A stretch of DNA of 64,000 nucleotides from Pardosa pseudoannulata (lineage: Eukaryota > Arthropoda > Arachnida > Araneae > Lycosidae), in the NCBI GenBank assembly GCA_032207245.1, contig CM063508.1, positions 114,522,302 through 114,586,301 of the forward strand, in the 5' to 3' direction. Both the position numbers and the translations under genes were made by a program. Each line of letters begins with the position of its first letter. The stretch's first letter is position 1. The notes under the pieces are model-generated. The model had not been told where the DNA came from and searched no databases. It worked only from the letters and a program-made list of their open reading frames with translations. Positions 21,801-64,000 of this stretch are shown here, one piece after another.

Positions 21801-23499
21801 CTCCAGATGATAATGAGTTTTTAATTTTAAACCTTAATACATAAATTTAACAATTTATAGCAGAAACACAAATTTTGTTTTTAAATTGTATCAGCAATTT
21901 GAGGTTGCTAATATATAAATAGTTTAATTGCTGAAAAGAGGTACTATAACACTAAATACATATAACACTAGCACATAACACTAGATAACTTTAAGAATCT
22001 TGAGACTTGGAAACTTACATGATCCAAATGTAAACAATCATCATTAGATTATCTATATTTTTGGTATCTTTGGAAGTTTTCAAATGTAATTTTTATGTAA
22101 GTTATTTTATCTATCAAGTAATGTCAATATAAAAATTATTTCATTCTCGTGTTTGTAGGTTAAAGTTGTTTAGTAAAAAAGCTCATATCATCTAATAATT
22201 ATTTCGATTACACTGTGTTGCATGAGCTGCTACGTTTCCTGGAAATGGTACTAAACGGGGAAAAACACTGCATGTTACACTGAAAAAGCTTTTTTTTTAA
22301 AATTCCATTTTTGTAAGGAAATCTTTATACTTCCGTTAATATATGTGCAATTCTCACAGAATTAACACATGCACAAGTTCACACATGCACAAGTTCACAA
22401 ACGGGATAATACATGTAGCCTAATGGACATATGCTAGAGCTGCAAAGTATCTACAGTATTAAATTTTTAACTGATTAATACAGATTCACACATTCACAAG
22501 TTCACAAACGCAATAATACATGTAGCATAATGGACATATGCTAGAACTACAACGTATTTACAGCATTAAAATTTTAACTGGATGATATCAAATATTTGTT
22601 CTTTATCTCGCATTTGCCTTCGGAACAGAATTTCGTTAACATTTATGGCACCTAACATGTTCTTTACAATTTCATGCCTTCCAGATTATATATAGATTTA
22701 CGGCCAAGATCAGATAAGTTTCTCAAGTTTTGCATACTAGTGAATATAGGTATGCACTAGTCAAAATTAATTCTAAGTACTATAACCAAACAAACGAAGT
22801 TCCAATTATAACTTAATATAACGAAGTTTTGACAGTGGTATTAAAATATAAAATGCTTTAAGATAAGGTTTTTCCTATTTAATCATCGTCTTTTTCTAAA
22901 TGCATCCTTGTGTACAGAATTCAGCTTTAAATATTATTTAAACAGTCGAGGGTTTCGAGAAAAAGAGTAATATCTCATAACTTTAAGTACCACTCGTACT
23001 TGAATCCTCACAAAATAGAAAAATTTGACATCGAAATGAGTAGTTTGTTAAACCAAATTTGTTGAAATCTTGCAGTATTGTAAATAATTATGTTAAGTTG
23101 CAAATACCAAATGAGTAGAATCCGTAAAAATCTCTAAAATTCAGGAGAAAATATGAAAAGGATAACACAGAAATTCGGTTTTTATTAATAACATTACCTG
23201 TATAAGGGATATTTTTTAAAGTAAAAAAAAAATATTGCAGTCAAAAAAATTACTAACAGATGCACTAACGCATATTCGTGTTCCATAAATATTACCGAAC
23301 ATATATGAAAGAATCTACTTACATAAGGAGTCTTTCATTCTTTACAATCATCAATTGTATGTGAGGTACAAATTGCTGAGTTAACATTTACCTATCATTA
23401 ATGTAATTTTATCAATTTAGTCATTTTCGTAAACGGATAGCTAAAACAGAAAGTAACGGCTGCTGAAAAGGATAATATATTTATTAAGGATAGCCTTTC

Positions 23500-23690
23500 A
23501 TCCCTTCAGTGGGTAGAGAAATTGAGGACCAAACATGCTTGGGAACTAATTACTGGAGGTTCCGCGTAAGGCTGACCATCTAACCGGAACATATGCTTCG
23601 CACCCCAGGACCCTTGGTCTAGGAAACGGAGATTGACACCGTAGACCCTGGCCCCCTAGGGGCTGTTGCACCGAGGAGTTTAGTTTTAGT
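23500..23690 (+). repeat. SINE-like segment
   Basis: A GC-richer island, CTTCAGTGGGTAGAGAAATT through GCTGTTGCACCGAGGAG, ending in T-rich TTTAGTTTTAGTTTTTAG. It looks like a tRNA-related SINE with a 3' T/A-rich tail, but the B-box is unclear. The duplicate copy is at about 32335-32530. Confidence 0.4.
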
Positions 23691-23989
23691 TTTTAGTGTT
23701 AAAACATCAATTGTTTCACACACTGTCTTCACCTAAGATTTTCTTTGGTAGATATTTTTGCTGCAAAAATTATTACTAAGCTTCCTATGTCGCATCTTCA
23801 TTTACAGAAGATGGGTAGAAAATATGTAAAACTTTAAAACTCATGGAAAAAGAAGTATAAATGACGAAACAGAAATCCAGCTTTAATCAAATGCATTTAC
23901 AGGAAACGGAAAATTATAAGCATCTAAAAGATATGGTATTAATGATGAGTGCATTGACGTGAATTTGTCTCTCAGTTATTTGGCAATTA

Positions 23990-24090
<101 letters not shown>

Positions 24091-26607
24091 GGAACTGTCT
24101 ACTAGGGGAATCTATTATTCTGTTAAAAGATCCATTTCATGTATAGGATTAATTGCTGAGTGAAAATTACTAATGATTGATGTAGCTAATGATTAATATT
24201 GATTGAGCAATTTTCATAAACCGATAGCAATAACAAAAGTTAATATACACTGAAAAGTACTAAAAGAATATTGATATTAGTGTTAAAACAGTTAGTGTTT
24301 TACACACCATCATCTCTTGAGATAAGTTTCTTTGTTTGATACTTTAGTAGAATGAAGTAAAAAGATTGCAAATTATTCATTGTCGCAGTTTCATGTACAG
24401 AAGATACTTTTAACATTCGATAACAAACTACGTCATACACACCAAATTTAAAATTCCATTGAGTAAACAGAGGTATTGACGGAGCAGTCCTTTCCTTTAT
24501 AATGAACCTCATTTGCATAGCAGTATGTATGGAAATCCATTTAGAAATATATTTAGTGTCCATATCAATACATTTTTGAACAGTATCTATGTATTGATAA
24601 TATAGAGCCCTATCTCGACATTTTTTGTAATAAAATTTATACTTTAGTATTAATATTTATTTTAAATTTTGAAAGTTTATACAAACTCTCTGAAACTATA
24701 CTTTGAAATAACTCAAAGTTTTTATATTTTCATTGTTTTTTTATTTTTAATACGTTTATGTGTCTTTTTTATAAAAGATAATTTATTTTATACAAATTTA
24801 TACTTAATGTTTAAAAAAAAAAAGAGTTTAGTAGGTTCTGACTGTAAAAGAAAATATAAGTAAAAGAGTCATCCTATTTAGTTTTAATATATTGTTAGAG
24901 TGTCATTCAAACCTGAAAAGAAACGTCGAATTAACGTCCAAAGGATTTTTTTCTAAATTCCTTTCGGAAGTTAATAAATATTACAAAGAAATCTACCTTA
25001 CAGTATAAAATATTTTAGTACATTAAAATAGTATAAACTATATATACTAAATTATAATATTATATTAAATTAAATTATAATATAATAGTATAATTTAGTA
25101 CATTAAAATGAGTTTTCCAAAACAAGAGTATTATAAATACGTATATATTTATGATGAAAAAAAATATTTTTAGCTTTTTCATCCTAAAATCTATTTTACG
25201 CATACTTAAATATGAAAACAATTCTCTGTAAACCAAATTACATGAACGTTAACCCTCGGGTAACATAGGAATGACGTTCAGGATATTTCAGAACAGTTTT
25301 CAAGCCATGCTATTACCGTACCACTCATATTCGCATTTACAATTTAGCCATGATTTTACAACAAAAAGAAGAAAAGATATGGTTAGAAGGTTAGAGAGTG
25401 TTAACACTAAACACTTTTCCTCTTAGAATCATGCGTGCGTGCAACTCCTATATGGAGATTTCATGGTCTGCTAGTTTGTCAAATGTAAATACAATTAAGA
25501 AGCTAAATGCGTGAAAAAATGCTAGTTTGGCACTTGCCTATGAACTTGATCCTTGTTTACTATTACAGTAAGACAAATTGAGAATCGATCACTAAACCTT
25601 TTTCCTTTTTTTAAGGCTAATCTCTGATTAACTTTTGTTTACAAAGATTTGATTTTGGAAACGATACATCCTGTAGTTGTTAACGTTTCTATTTGTTTTA
25701 TTCGTTAAGTTTCTTGCATAAGAAGTCCAGAAAGTGAGAGCGTTTAATCTCTCTCTCTCAAAGGAGTTACTTTTTTAATACTGATGGCAGAAATGTTTCG
25801 AAGGAAAAATTTTGGGAGTAAAATATAAATTTGTTTCTCTCAGGCAATTAAAAACTGTTTCGTAGCATATTTATTTCAAATCCCGGCAGATGCAAGTTTA
25901 GGATAGTAAACAACTAATAAACTTAAAGACGTCTTGATTTATCTGCAAACCAGGAACACTAGTCCAACTGGGGTTAAAACATAGCAATCTCAACAACATT
26001 GAGAAGGGGGATTAACCTGAGCCACCGGAGTGATAATATGAGCCAATCCGAGGATATGCAACGTAGATAAGCCAGTCAGGATTTGAGTTGAGGGTTGTAT
26101 TCCGGTTTTCTCTCGAAAAGGTGTCGTGACGCTGTAGATTTCGCTTTTCATGATTATAGCAGATATTTCGATAAATATTCTATAAATTTGTAACTGATTA
26201 ATATAGATTCACACATGCACAAGTTCATAAACGTAATAATACATGATGCATAATGGACATATGCTAGAGCTACAAAGTATTTACAGTATTAAATTTTTAA
26301 CTGGATGATATCAAATGTTTCTTCTTTATCTCGTATTTGCCTTCGGAACAGAATTTCGTTGAAATTTATAGCACCTAACATGCTCTTTACAATTTCATGT
26401 CTTCCAGATAATTTATAGATTTACAGCCAAGATCCGATAAATTTATTAAGTTTTGCATACTAGTGAATATAGGTACGTACTGATCAAAATTTATTCTAAG
26501 TACTTTAACCAAACAGACGAAGTTAAAATTATAATGAAATATAACGAAGTTCCAATAGTGGTATTAAAATATAAAATGCTTTGAGATAAGAGTTTTCCCA
26601 TTTGAGC

Positions 26608-35770
<9,163 letters not shown>

Positions 35771-36086
35771 CGTCCAGGGACCAACTGGCTCCGAACTTTA
35801 CACTTGAATACTTCTTTTGAAATTGCCCCTATTATTTTTCTCAGCCCGGGCATGCTGGGCTGCCAAGTGTCCCGCTAACCCTCCGTTAGAAAGAAGCACA
35901 TCATTCGTCATGGCCGAACTTAAGTTTTATTTCATCTTATCAGGATAGGACAAAATCTAGAGGCATCTGAACTGGACTGTGTCAGAACGCTCTCTAAGTA
36001 ATGCCAACCATCTGCGAAAGACGACCAAAACCTGTGTGTGGGGAAAATGCTGAGTCAAGTGTTTTAATTGCTTATAGAAAGTAACC

Positions 36087-37150
<1,064 letters not shown>

Positions 37151-37154
37151 GAAA

Positions 37155-37330
37155 GCGTCCTAGTAGCTAGGGTATTCGAGTACCACTCTGGAGATAGCGT
37201 GTTCAAATCCAGCCAAAGGCTTGGTTGTCCACATGAGATAAAGTCGGTCTTTTACCTGTAATTATTTCCCGTCATCAAAGGACAGTAACGCACGCCCCAA
37301 GCCCATTGTCTAAGTCATGTTAGTTTAGTA
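37155..37330 (+). repeat. tRNA-derived SINE candidate
   Basis: CCTAGTAGCTAGGGTATTCG (A-box-like) and GTGTTCAAATCCAGCC (good B-box) are correctly spaced, then about 120 bp of body follow, including AAAGTCGGTCTTTTACCTG. No target duplication was identified. Confidence 0.45.
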
Positions 37331-37469
37331 ATAAATAATATTGCCTTCCTACACAGTGTTTATTTCCTCTCCTTCTATACGTTTCTTATTTATACGTCGG
37401 GCTAGGGTTAGGTTTGAAACTTGTCCTAAGGGCATTACAACACTAGTCACAACAACAAACTAAATAATT

Positions 37470-37917
37470 AGATTTCAATAATTGTCTATTATGCCGTAAG
37501 GACTTAGTGTCCCACCTTGTGCAAACGGAAAATCTCTGAATTTATGAAGTTAACCACAGAATAGTAAGGATATAATACATGTACTCTAATATAAAATTCA
37601 AGTCATACAAACAAACAATCAAAACTGACTTAATCCAAACAAGTGCGTAGTAAAATTTTTAAAAAGGTACCTAAGAAACTTATATTAAAAAAATAATCTT
37701 GTTTTTCAGACGATTTTAAGAGATTAGGCCAATTTTTTAATGGCTTCCTCTTCAAGGTTTCCCACTCAGTAACGTACTGTCCTTAATAAACACACACTTA
37801 CGTCTAGTGATACAACAGAAAATACGTTAAGAATAATATCCAAAAGACTCAGTATCCCTTCCTGTAAATATAGATTGGCTCCTTTTTAGGCGACACAATT
37901 TTTAAAAAATAAATTTT
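37470..37917. repeat. interspersed repeat Y, copy 2
   Basis: Diverged homolog of 10260-10733. Here no TTAA element interrupts the right end. Confidence 0.6.
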
Positions 37918-38099
37918 CCACCATGAAGTGGGTGGATTAGAGGTATTTAGATTAGTAAAAAGGACTGTGGCTGTCATTTGTTCACTTTATTTTCATATAA
38001 ATTAGTCAAGCAGAAAATTCATCCGTTATAAAATTTAGTGAAGTTTGAGTTGAATTTTCAGTTTAAACTGCGGTGTTGTAATAAAGGTAAGATTTCTAA

Positions 38100-39720
<1,621 letters not shown>

Positions 39721-39939
39721 TTATATATATGAATGATTTATATACGATTTTTTTAAATGTACGAGTATATTGCCAATATATAGTATTATCAATTATATTT
39801 AAGAAAGAAATTTTATTGTGAATGTAAAAAATTTGTCGGCTATCTGAAGTGTAAGACTTTCTAAATTTTACTTTTTAACAAAGAGTGTAAAAAAGACACT
39901 ATAAAATTAATTTTTTTAGATAATGGATGCTATAGATTT

Positions 39940-40690
39940 TTAAGTCAGAAATAGATATCTCATTGACTATATAAGTGACAAAATGCATTTTGAAAGTCTT
40001 AATATTGTGTTAAATTTCTGTAAAAGTTGATTTGTTTTTATTTCTAGATTCATCAATAGTCCCGAAACAAATAAATTACTACGAACTACAACAAATAAAA
40101 TAATAAAAATGTTATACTTTAATATACACAAACATCTAAATTTATTTTTATATTAATTTAAAAATTAAATAATGAATATTATATATTTTATAAGTCAGAA
40201 ATTGATATCTCGTTGACTTTATAAGTGACAAAGTGCATTTTGAAATGGATTCTTAATATTGTGCTAAATTTCTGTAAAAGTTTATTTGTTATTATTTCTA
40301 GATTCATCAATAGTCCAGAGACAAATAAAATACTAAGAACTAGAACAAATAATAACAAGATTATACTTTAATATACACAAAAATTTAAATTTATTTTTAT
40401 ATTAATTTAAAAATTAAATAATGAATGTTATACATTTTTAAGTCAGAAATTGATATGTCGTTGACTTTATAAGTGACAAAATGCATTTTGAAAAGGAGTC
40501 TTAATATTGTGTTAAATTTCTGTAAAAGTTTATTGGTTTATATTTCTAGATTCCTCAATAGTCCCCAGACAAATAAAATACTACGAACTAGAACAAATAG
40601 AATAATACCAAGATTATACTTTAACATACACAAACATATAAATTTATTTTATATTAATTTAAAAATTAGACTATATCTAACACATTAAAA
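39940..40690 (+). repeat. three tandem units of about 250 bp
   Basis: AAGTCAGAAAT.GATAT.TC starts units near 39942, 40191 and 40441. Each contains TTAATATTGTG.TAAATTTC and a CAATAGTCC..AGACAAATAAA block. AT-rich and non-coding; the frame at 40473-40688 is incidental. Confidence 0.85.
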
Positions 40691-41324
40691 GTTGTAGAGG
40701 TGATAAAAATATTTTTATAGCATAAAATGTAAATGTTTTTATAAATTCATAATTTTACTGACAATCTACGATAAGATTAACAATAACATGTACTGAGTTT
40801 CCTTAATACTTTTTGCATTTTATGGAAAGCAAATATTAGGTATAATTCTTCATCTATTGAAATTTTTAAATTTTTAGAAATTTTATATCAAAGAATAAAT
40901 TTTAAACAAGGTGAATTGTCGTTTAAAAATTACATTTCAAGTACTATAAGCATCGAATAAATAAACCATGAAAAATGTAGGTGAAATTTCACTATAGCAC
41001 TATAATATCCTTACCTTGAAAATTTGAAATCAATATGGGTTACAATTTTTTTTTTTTTTAATTTTGAAAGTTTAGAAATTTTTTCTTTTGAAAAAAACCC
41101 CACTATTTTTAGTTAAACGTATTTGAAATTAAAACTTTATACATTTTCATTATGACTTAATAAATTTTTTTTTGTAATTTTATACATTCTAATATAAATT
41201 AAATCTTTTCTGTTTCAAAATAGTATTCAAGCATTCAAAAAAATATGTAAAAAAATAAAAAATATTTTGTTGTCATAAATTTCATAAGTCTCGTGGAAAT
41301 TTATCACATCTATAAAAATTAGCT
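40691..41324. other. no gene seen
   Basis: AT-rich DNA with homopolymer runs; nothing recognisable. Confidence 0.6.
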
Positions 41325-41830
41325 TGAATTCTTTATACTTTTTGCACTTATTAAACAGAAGTTTTCCTTTCAATATATATTCTTTAGCTTTATTAATTAC
41401 TATTTACAATTTTATTATGATTTTTTCATTTTTAATATAGAATCTATTATGGTTTCATTCATTTTAATTATAAAGTGCTCTTTAATTCTAAAATTAGCTG
41501 AATTCTTTATACCTTTTGCATTCTTTAAAGAAAAGTTTTCATTTCAAAATATATTCTTTAGCTTTTTTAATTACTACTTACAATTTTAATGTGATTTCAT
41601 TCTTAATATAGAATCTACTATGGTTTCATTTATTTTAATTATAAAATGCTCTTTAATTCTATAAATTAGCTTGAATTCTTTAAAGAAAAGTTTTCCTTTC
41701 AAAATATATTCTTTAGCTTTATTAATTACTATTTACAGTTTTAATGTGATTTCGCTCTTAATATAAAATCTTCCATGGTTTCATTCATTTTAATTATGGA
41801 GTGCTCTTTAATTATTTCTTAATACTTCTT
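41325..41830 (+). repeat. three tandem units of about 170 bp
   Basis: GAATTCTTTA, then AGTTTTC.TTTCAA.ATATA, TTCTTTAGCTTTATTAATTA and ATGGTTTCATT.ATTTTAATT recur in order near 41325, 41510 and 41680. The array ends about 130 bp before the gene B coding start. Confidence 0.85.
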
Positions 41831-41958
41831 CTCAGTTAAAGTTCTAAAAGTTTTGATTTTTTCATGTGTAAGCTTTTTTAAAGTTTTAATTTCGAAATGA
41901 AATTAAAATATAATTCACTGTTTGGAAAAGGAATTAATATATTTAATTTTCAGCTACG

Positions 41959-62120
<20,162 letters not shown>

Positions 62121-62210
62121 GTAAGTTTTTGCCTTAATTTAAGTTCTAACATTTAAATTTAGAATTTAGATTAACATTTACACTTTAATTTAGTAACATT
62201 TGTAAAGCCA

Positions 62211-62421
62211 AATGTTACTAAATATTGAAAATATGCAGTTATTAAAAATACTCCTAGTGGTATTTTCTTTGTAACCGTTACGCGCTACAGAACCTCCCAA
62301 ATGAAATCGAAACACAAATGTTACTAAATATTGAAAATATACAGTTATTAGAAATGGTCTTATTGACATTTTCTTTGTAACCGTTACGCGCTACAGAACC
62401 TCCCAAATGAAATCGAAACAC
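62211..62421 (+). repeat. tandem duplication, 106-bp period
   Basis: AATGTTACTAAATATTGAAA through TACAGAACCTCCCAAATGAA occurs twice in direct succession with few changes. Confidence 0.95.
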
Positions 62422-62639
62422 TCAAATCAAAACACTTGCCATCAAACCATGTCTATGTTGAGTTAGTTATATTGAAATCTAATATTATCTTCTCATAAGG
62501 AATAGTATATCAACAGAAATAGTGGTTCTATTAATATTACCGCTTTTATAAAGAGTGGTAAAAGTGATATTTACAGTACTTAACTTATTGCATTTTATAT
62601 CACTTTAACTGCATGGGTTTAAGATAGATTAGCTTATTT

Positions 62640-63071
62640 TTAACACATTGTGTGCGGGTACATTTTATAGCGGAATTGTACCGGGAGTGGGCGTTTTGCG
62701 CTTCAATTTAGTTATTCAGTCAAATCTCAATAGATTGAAAATTATTTAATTTAACCAACTTTTCGTATTTTATATTGAAATATATAAACAAATATATAAA
62801 TAGAAATATATAAATAACAACCATTGTAGCAGGTACAATTACTCACCTCTCCTTTTATGATAGGTGGCACTAAGAGAGCCATCTATTTTGTTTTTTATAG
62901 TGATATGTTTTTATATAGTGCCAGTGATCTCTCTCAGTGTGTGCGTTGGTTGTTGTTTTTGTAATGTATTGTGGAACATAGCGAAGGTAATAAAAATAGT
63001 TCTTAAAAATGGACTAATTATTTAACAACGCCTTTTGGAATAAATGAGGAATAAATACCATAAGATTTTTG

Positions 63072-63125
<54 letters not shown>

Positions 63126-63465
63126 TGGATAAATTTATAATAGTATCGTAAATATGAAAAATCAAATAGTAGTATATAGTTTCACTTTTTTCGAATTATG
63201 TTATATATAAACATTTTTACATTATAAAAAATGAAAAAAGCAATCATAAAACTAATAATGTAATAATTAGTTTTTATTTGTCTAAACTTTTCCAGAATCT
63301 ATGCAGTAGACAAGAACATTCTTTTTCTTTTTCGTATATATACCGTTATATTTGTACCCACAAACAAACCATGTTGTTACATGAACCCGTACTAGTACGT
63401 GACCCGTGATCAAGTATCAATCGTCAGAAAACGTACTAGTACGTGTCCCACATACAGTGTGTTAA
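62640..63465 (-). mobile_element. piggyBac-type MITE family F1, copy c
   Basis: TTAACACATTGTGTGCGGG on the left mirrors the right end CCCACATACAGTGTGTTAA. It is in opposite orientation to copy a. The interior matches copy a except for a 232-bp insertion (62825-63056) and a (TA)n tract near 63078-63121. Confidence 0.8.
62825..63056. mobile_element. solo LTR candidate nested in F1 copy c
   Basis: Comparison with F1 copy a shows these 232 bp are inserted at AACCAT|AAG, with a 5-bp duplication ACCAT at 62820-62824 and 63057-63061. It starts TGTAGCAGGTACAATT. It has TATAGTGATATG/TTTTATATAGTG promoter-like and GGAATAAATGAG polyadenylation-like motifs. Size, 5-bp duplication and motifs fit a solo LTR, although the 3' end is AAT rather than CA. 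Confidence 0.6.
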
Positions 63466-63529
63466 CAATCACTATGTAGTATTTCGTATAACATAATTTG
63501 TCTGATAATTTGTTTGATATTAAAGTTTT

Positions 63530-63595
63530 ATATATATATATAGTGATCAAATTTTTAATGATTCAAATTGGCTCAGTCCGTAAATCTAGTGTTAA
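63530..63595 (-). mobile_element. right end of the piggyBac family seen at 10734
   Basis: GATCAAATTTTTAATGATTC and GGCTCAGTCCGTAAATCTAG, ending GTGTTAA, match 11328-11377. No matching left end is seen before the TA tract, so it is truncated. Confidence 0.65.
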
Positions 63596-63657
63596 AAAAC
63601 AGCGGATTAATTGTATTTTGATTCTGGGAAATAAGGATCGTGGCTTTTATATTAATT

Positions 63658-64000
63658 TTAACACATTTTGCGCTGGCACATTTCGCAGAGGAATTGTACT
63701 GGGAGCGGGCGTTTGGCGCGTAAATTTAGTTATTCAGTTAAATCTCAATACATCGAAAGTTATTTAATTATTTTACATCAATCGCATTGACTGATGTGAA
63801 AACTAGTTTTTATTTGTCTAAATATTTCCAGAATCTATGCGGTAGACAAGAACATTCGGCTTCGTTTTCCTATATATACCGTTATATTTGTACCTACAAA
63901 CAAACCATGTTGTTACACTAACCGTACTAGTAAGTGACCCGTTCTCAAGTATCAGTCGTCAGAAAACGTACTAGTACCTGTCCCGCATACAATGTGTTAA
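63658..64000 (-). mobile_element. piggyBac-type MITE family F1, copy d
   Basis: TTAACACATTTTGCGCTGG on the left pairs with CCCGCATACAATGTGTTAA, whose TTAA is the last four bases of the window. At 343 bp it is the shortest F1 copy. It shares CAAACAAACCATGTTGTTAC and the CGTACTAGTA motifs with copy c. Confidence 0.8.

Noticed and set aside
25251..25420. TTAA element starting TTAACCCTCGGGTAAC (also near 34095)
   Set aside because: No matching inverted end was found within range in either duplicated copy.

Overview
Eukaryotic nuclear DNA: AT-rich, intron-bearing and dense in microsatellites and transposons. The transposon families, including mariner relics with an N-terminal DUF4817-type module, and the GMC oxidoreductase exon style point to an arthropod. 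I suspect an arachnid, possibly a spider, but that is inference only. There are no bacterial operons, CRISPR arrays or functional RNA genes.

Genes. Two real genes are visible, both GMC-family FAD oxidoreductases on the + strand. Gene A contributes only its terminal exon (237-477), which carries the family's second catalytic residue region and an unusual Cys-rich tail. Gene B (41959 to beyond 62120) shows ten exons with canonical splice sites and consistent phases. They encode about 501 residues, from the N-terminal hydrophobic segment and FAD motif through both GMC signatures. The last exon or exons, with the catalytic His, lie past the right edge. Between A and B lie two relics of what looks like a dead third GMC gene: a decayed exon 1 (15402-15548: ATG to ATA, nonsense codon, 1-bp deletion) and a decayed terminal exon (about 20265-20335). 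The locus therefore looks like a tandem GMC cluster in which one member has died.

Everything else is repeats. 0-8.7 kb: the end of a TTAA element, a solo-LTR candidate with an internal minisatellite, a Helitron-like element, a hAT element with a perfect 8-bp target duplication, and a mariner-like element with very long inverted repeats beside a flanking duplication. 10-15.2 kb: a piggyBac-derived element with a Cys-rich transposase tail, two more TTAA elements, an interspersed repeat bounded by TA tracts, and a dead Tc1 element. 21.3-36.1 kb: a second hAT relic, then a nested segmental duplication of about 4.8 kb (22.1-26.9 and 30.9-35.8 kb) separated by a tandem array of about 0.95-kb units. 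38-41.8 kb: three AT-rich tandem-repeat fields just upstream of gene B.

Gene B's introns are large. They hold a full-length dead mariner, a DUF4817 mariner deletion derivative, a Tigger/pogo-like element, two copies of a tRNA-derived SINE with target duplications, several TTAA elements, tandem Helitron-like copies, a tandem array of about 250 bp and a solo LTR nested in a TTAA element. No transposase in the window is intact. All calls come from reading the sequence; identities to named families rest on motif recognition, not searches.
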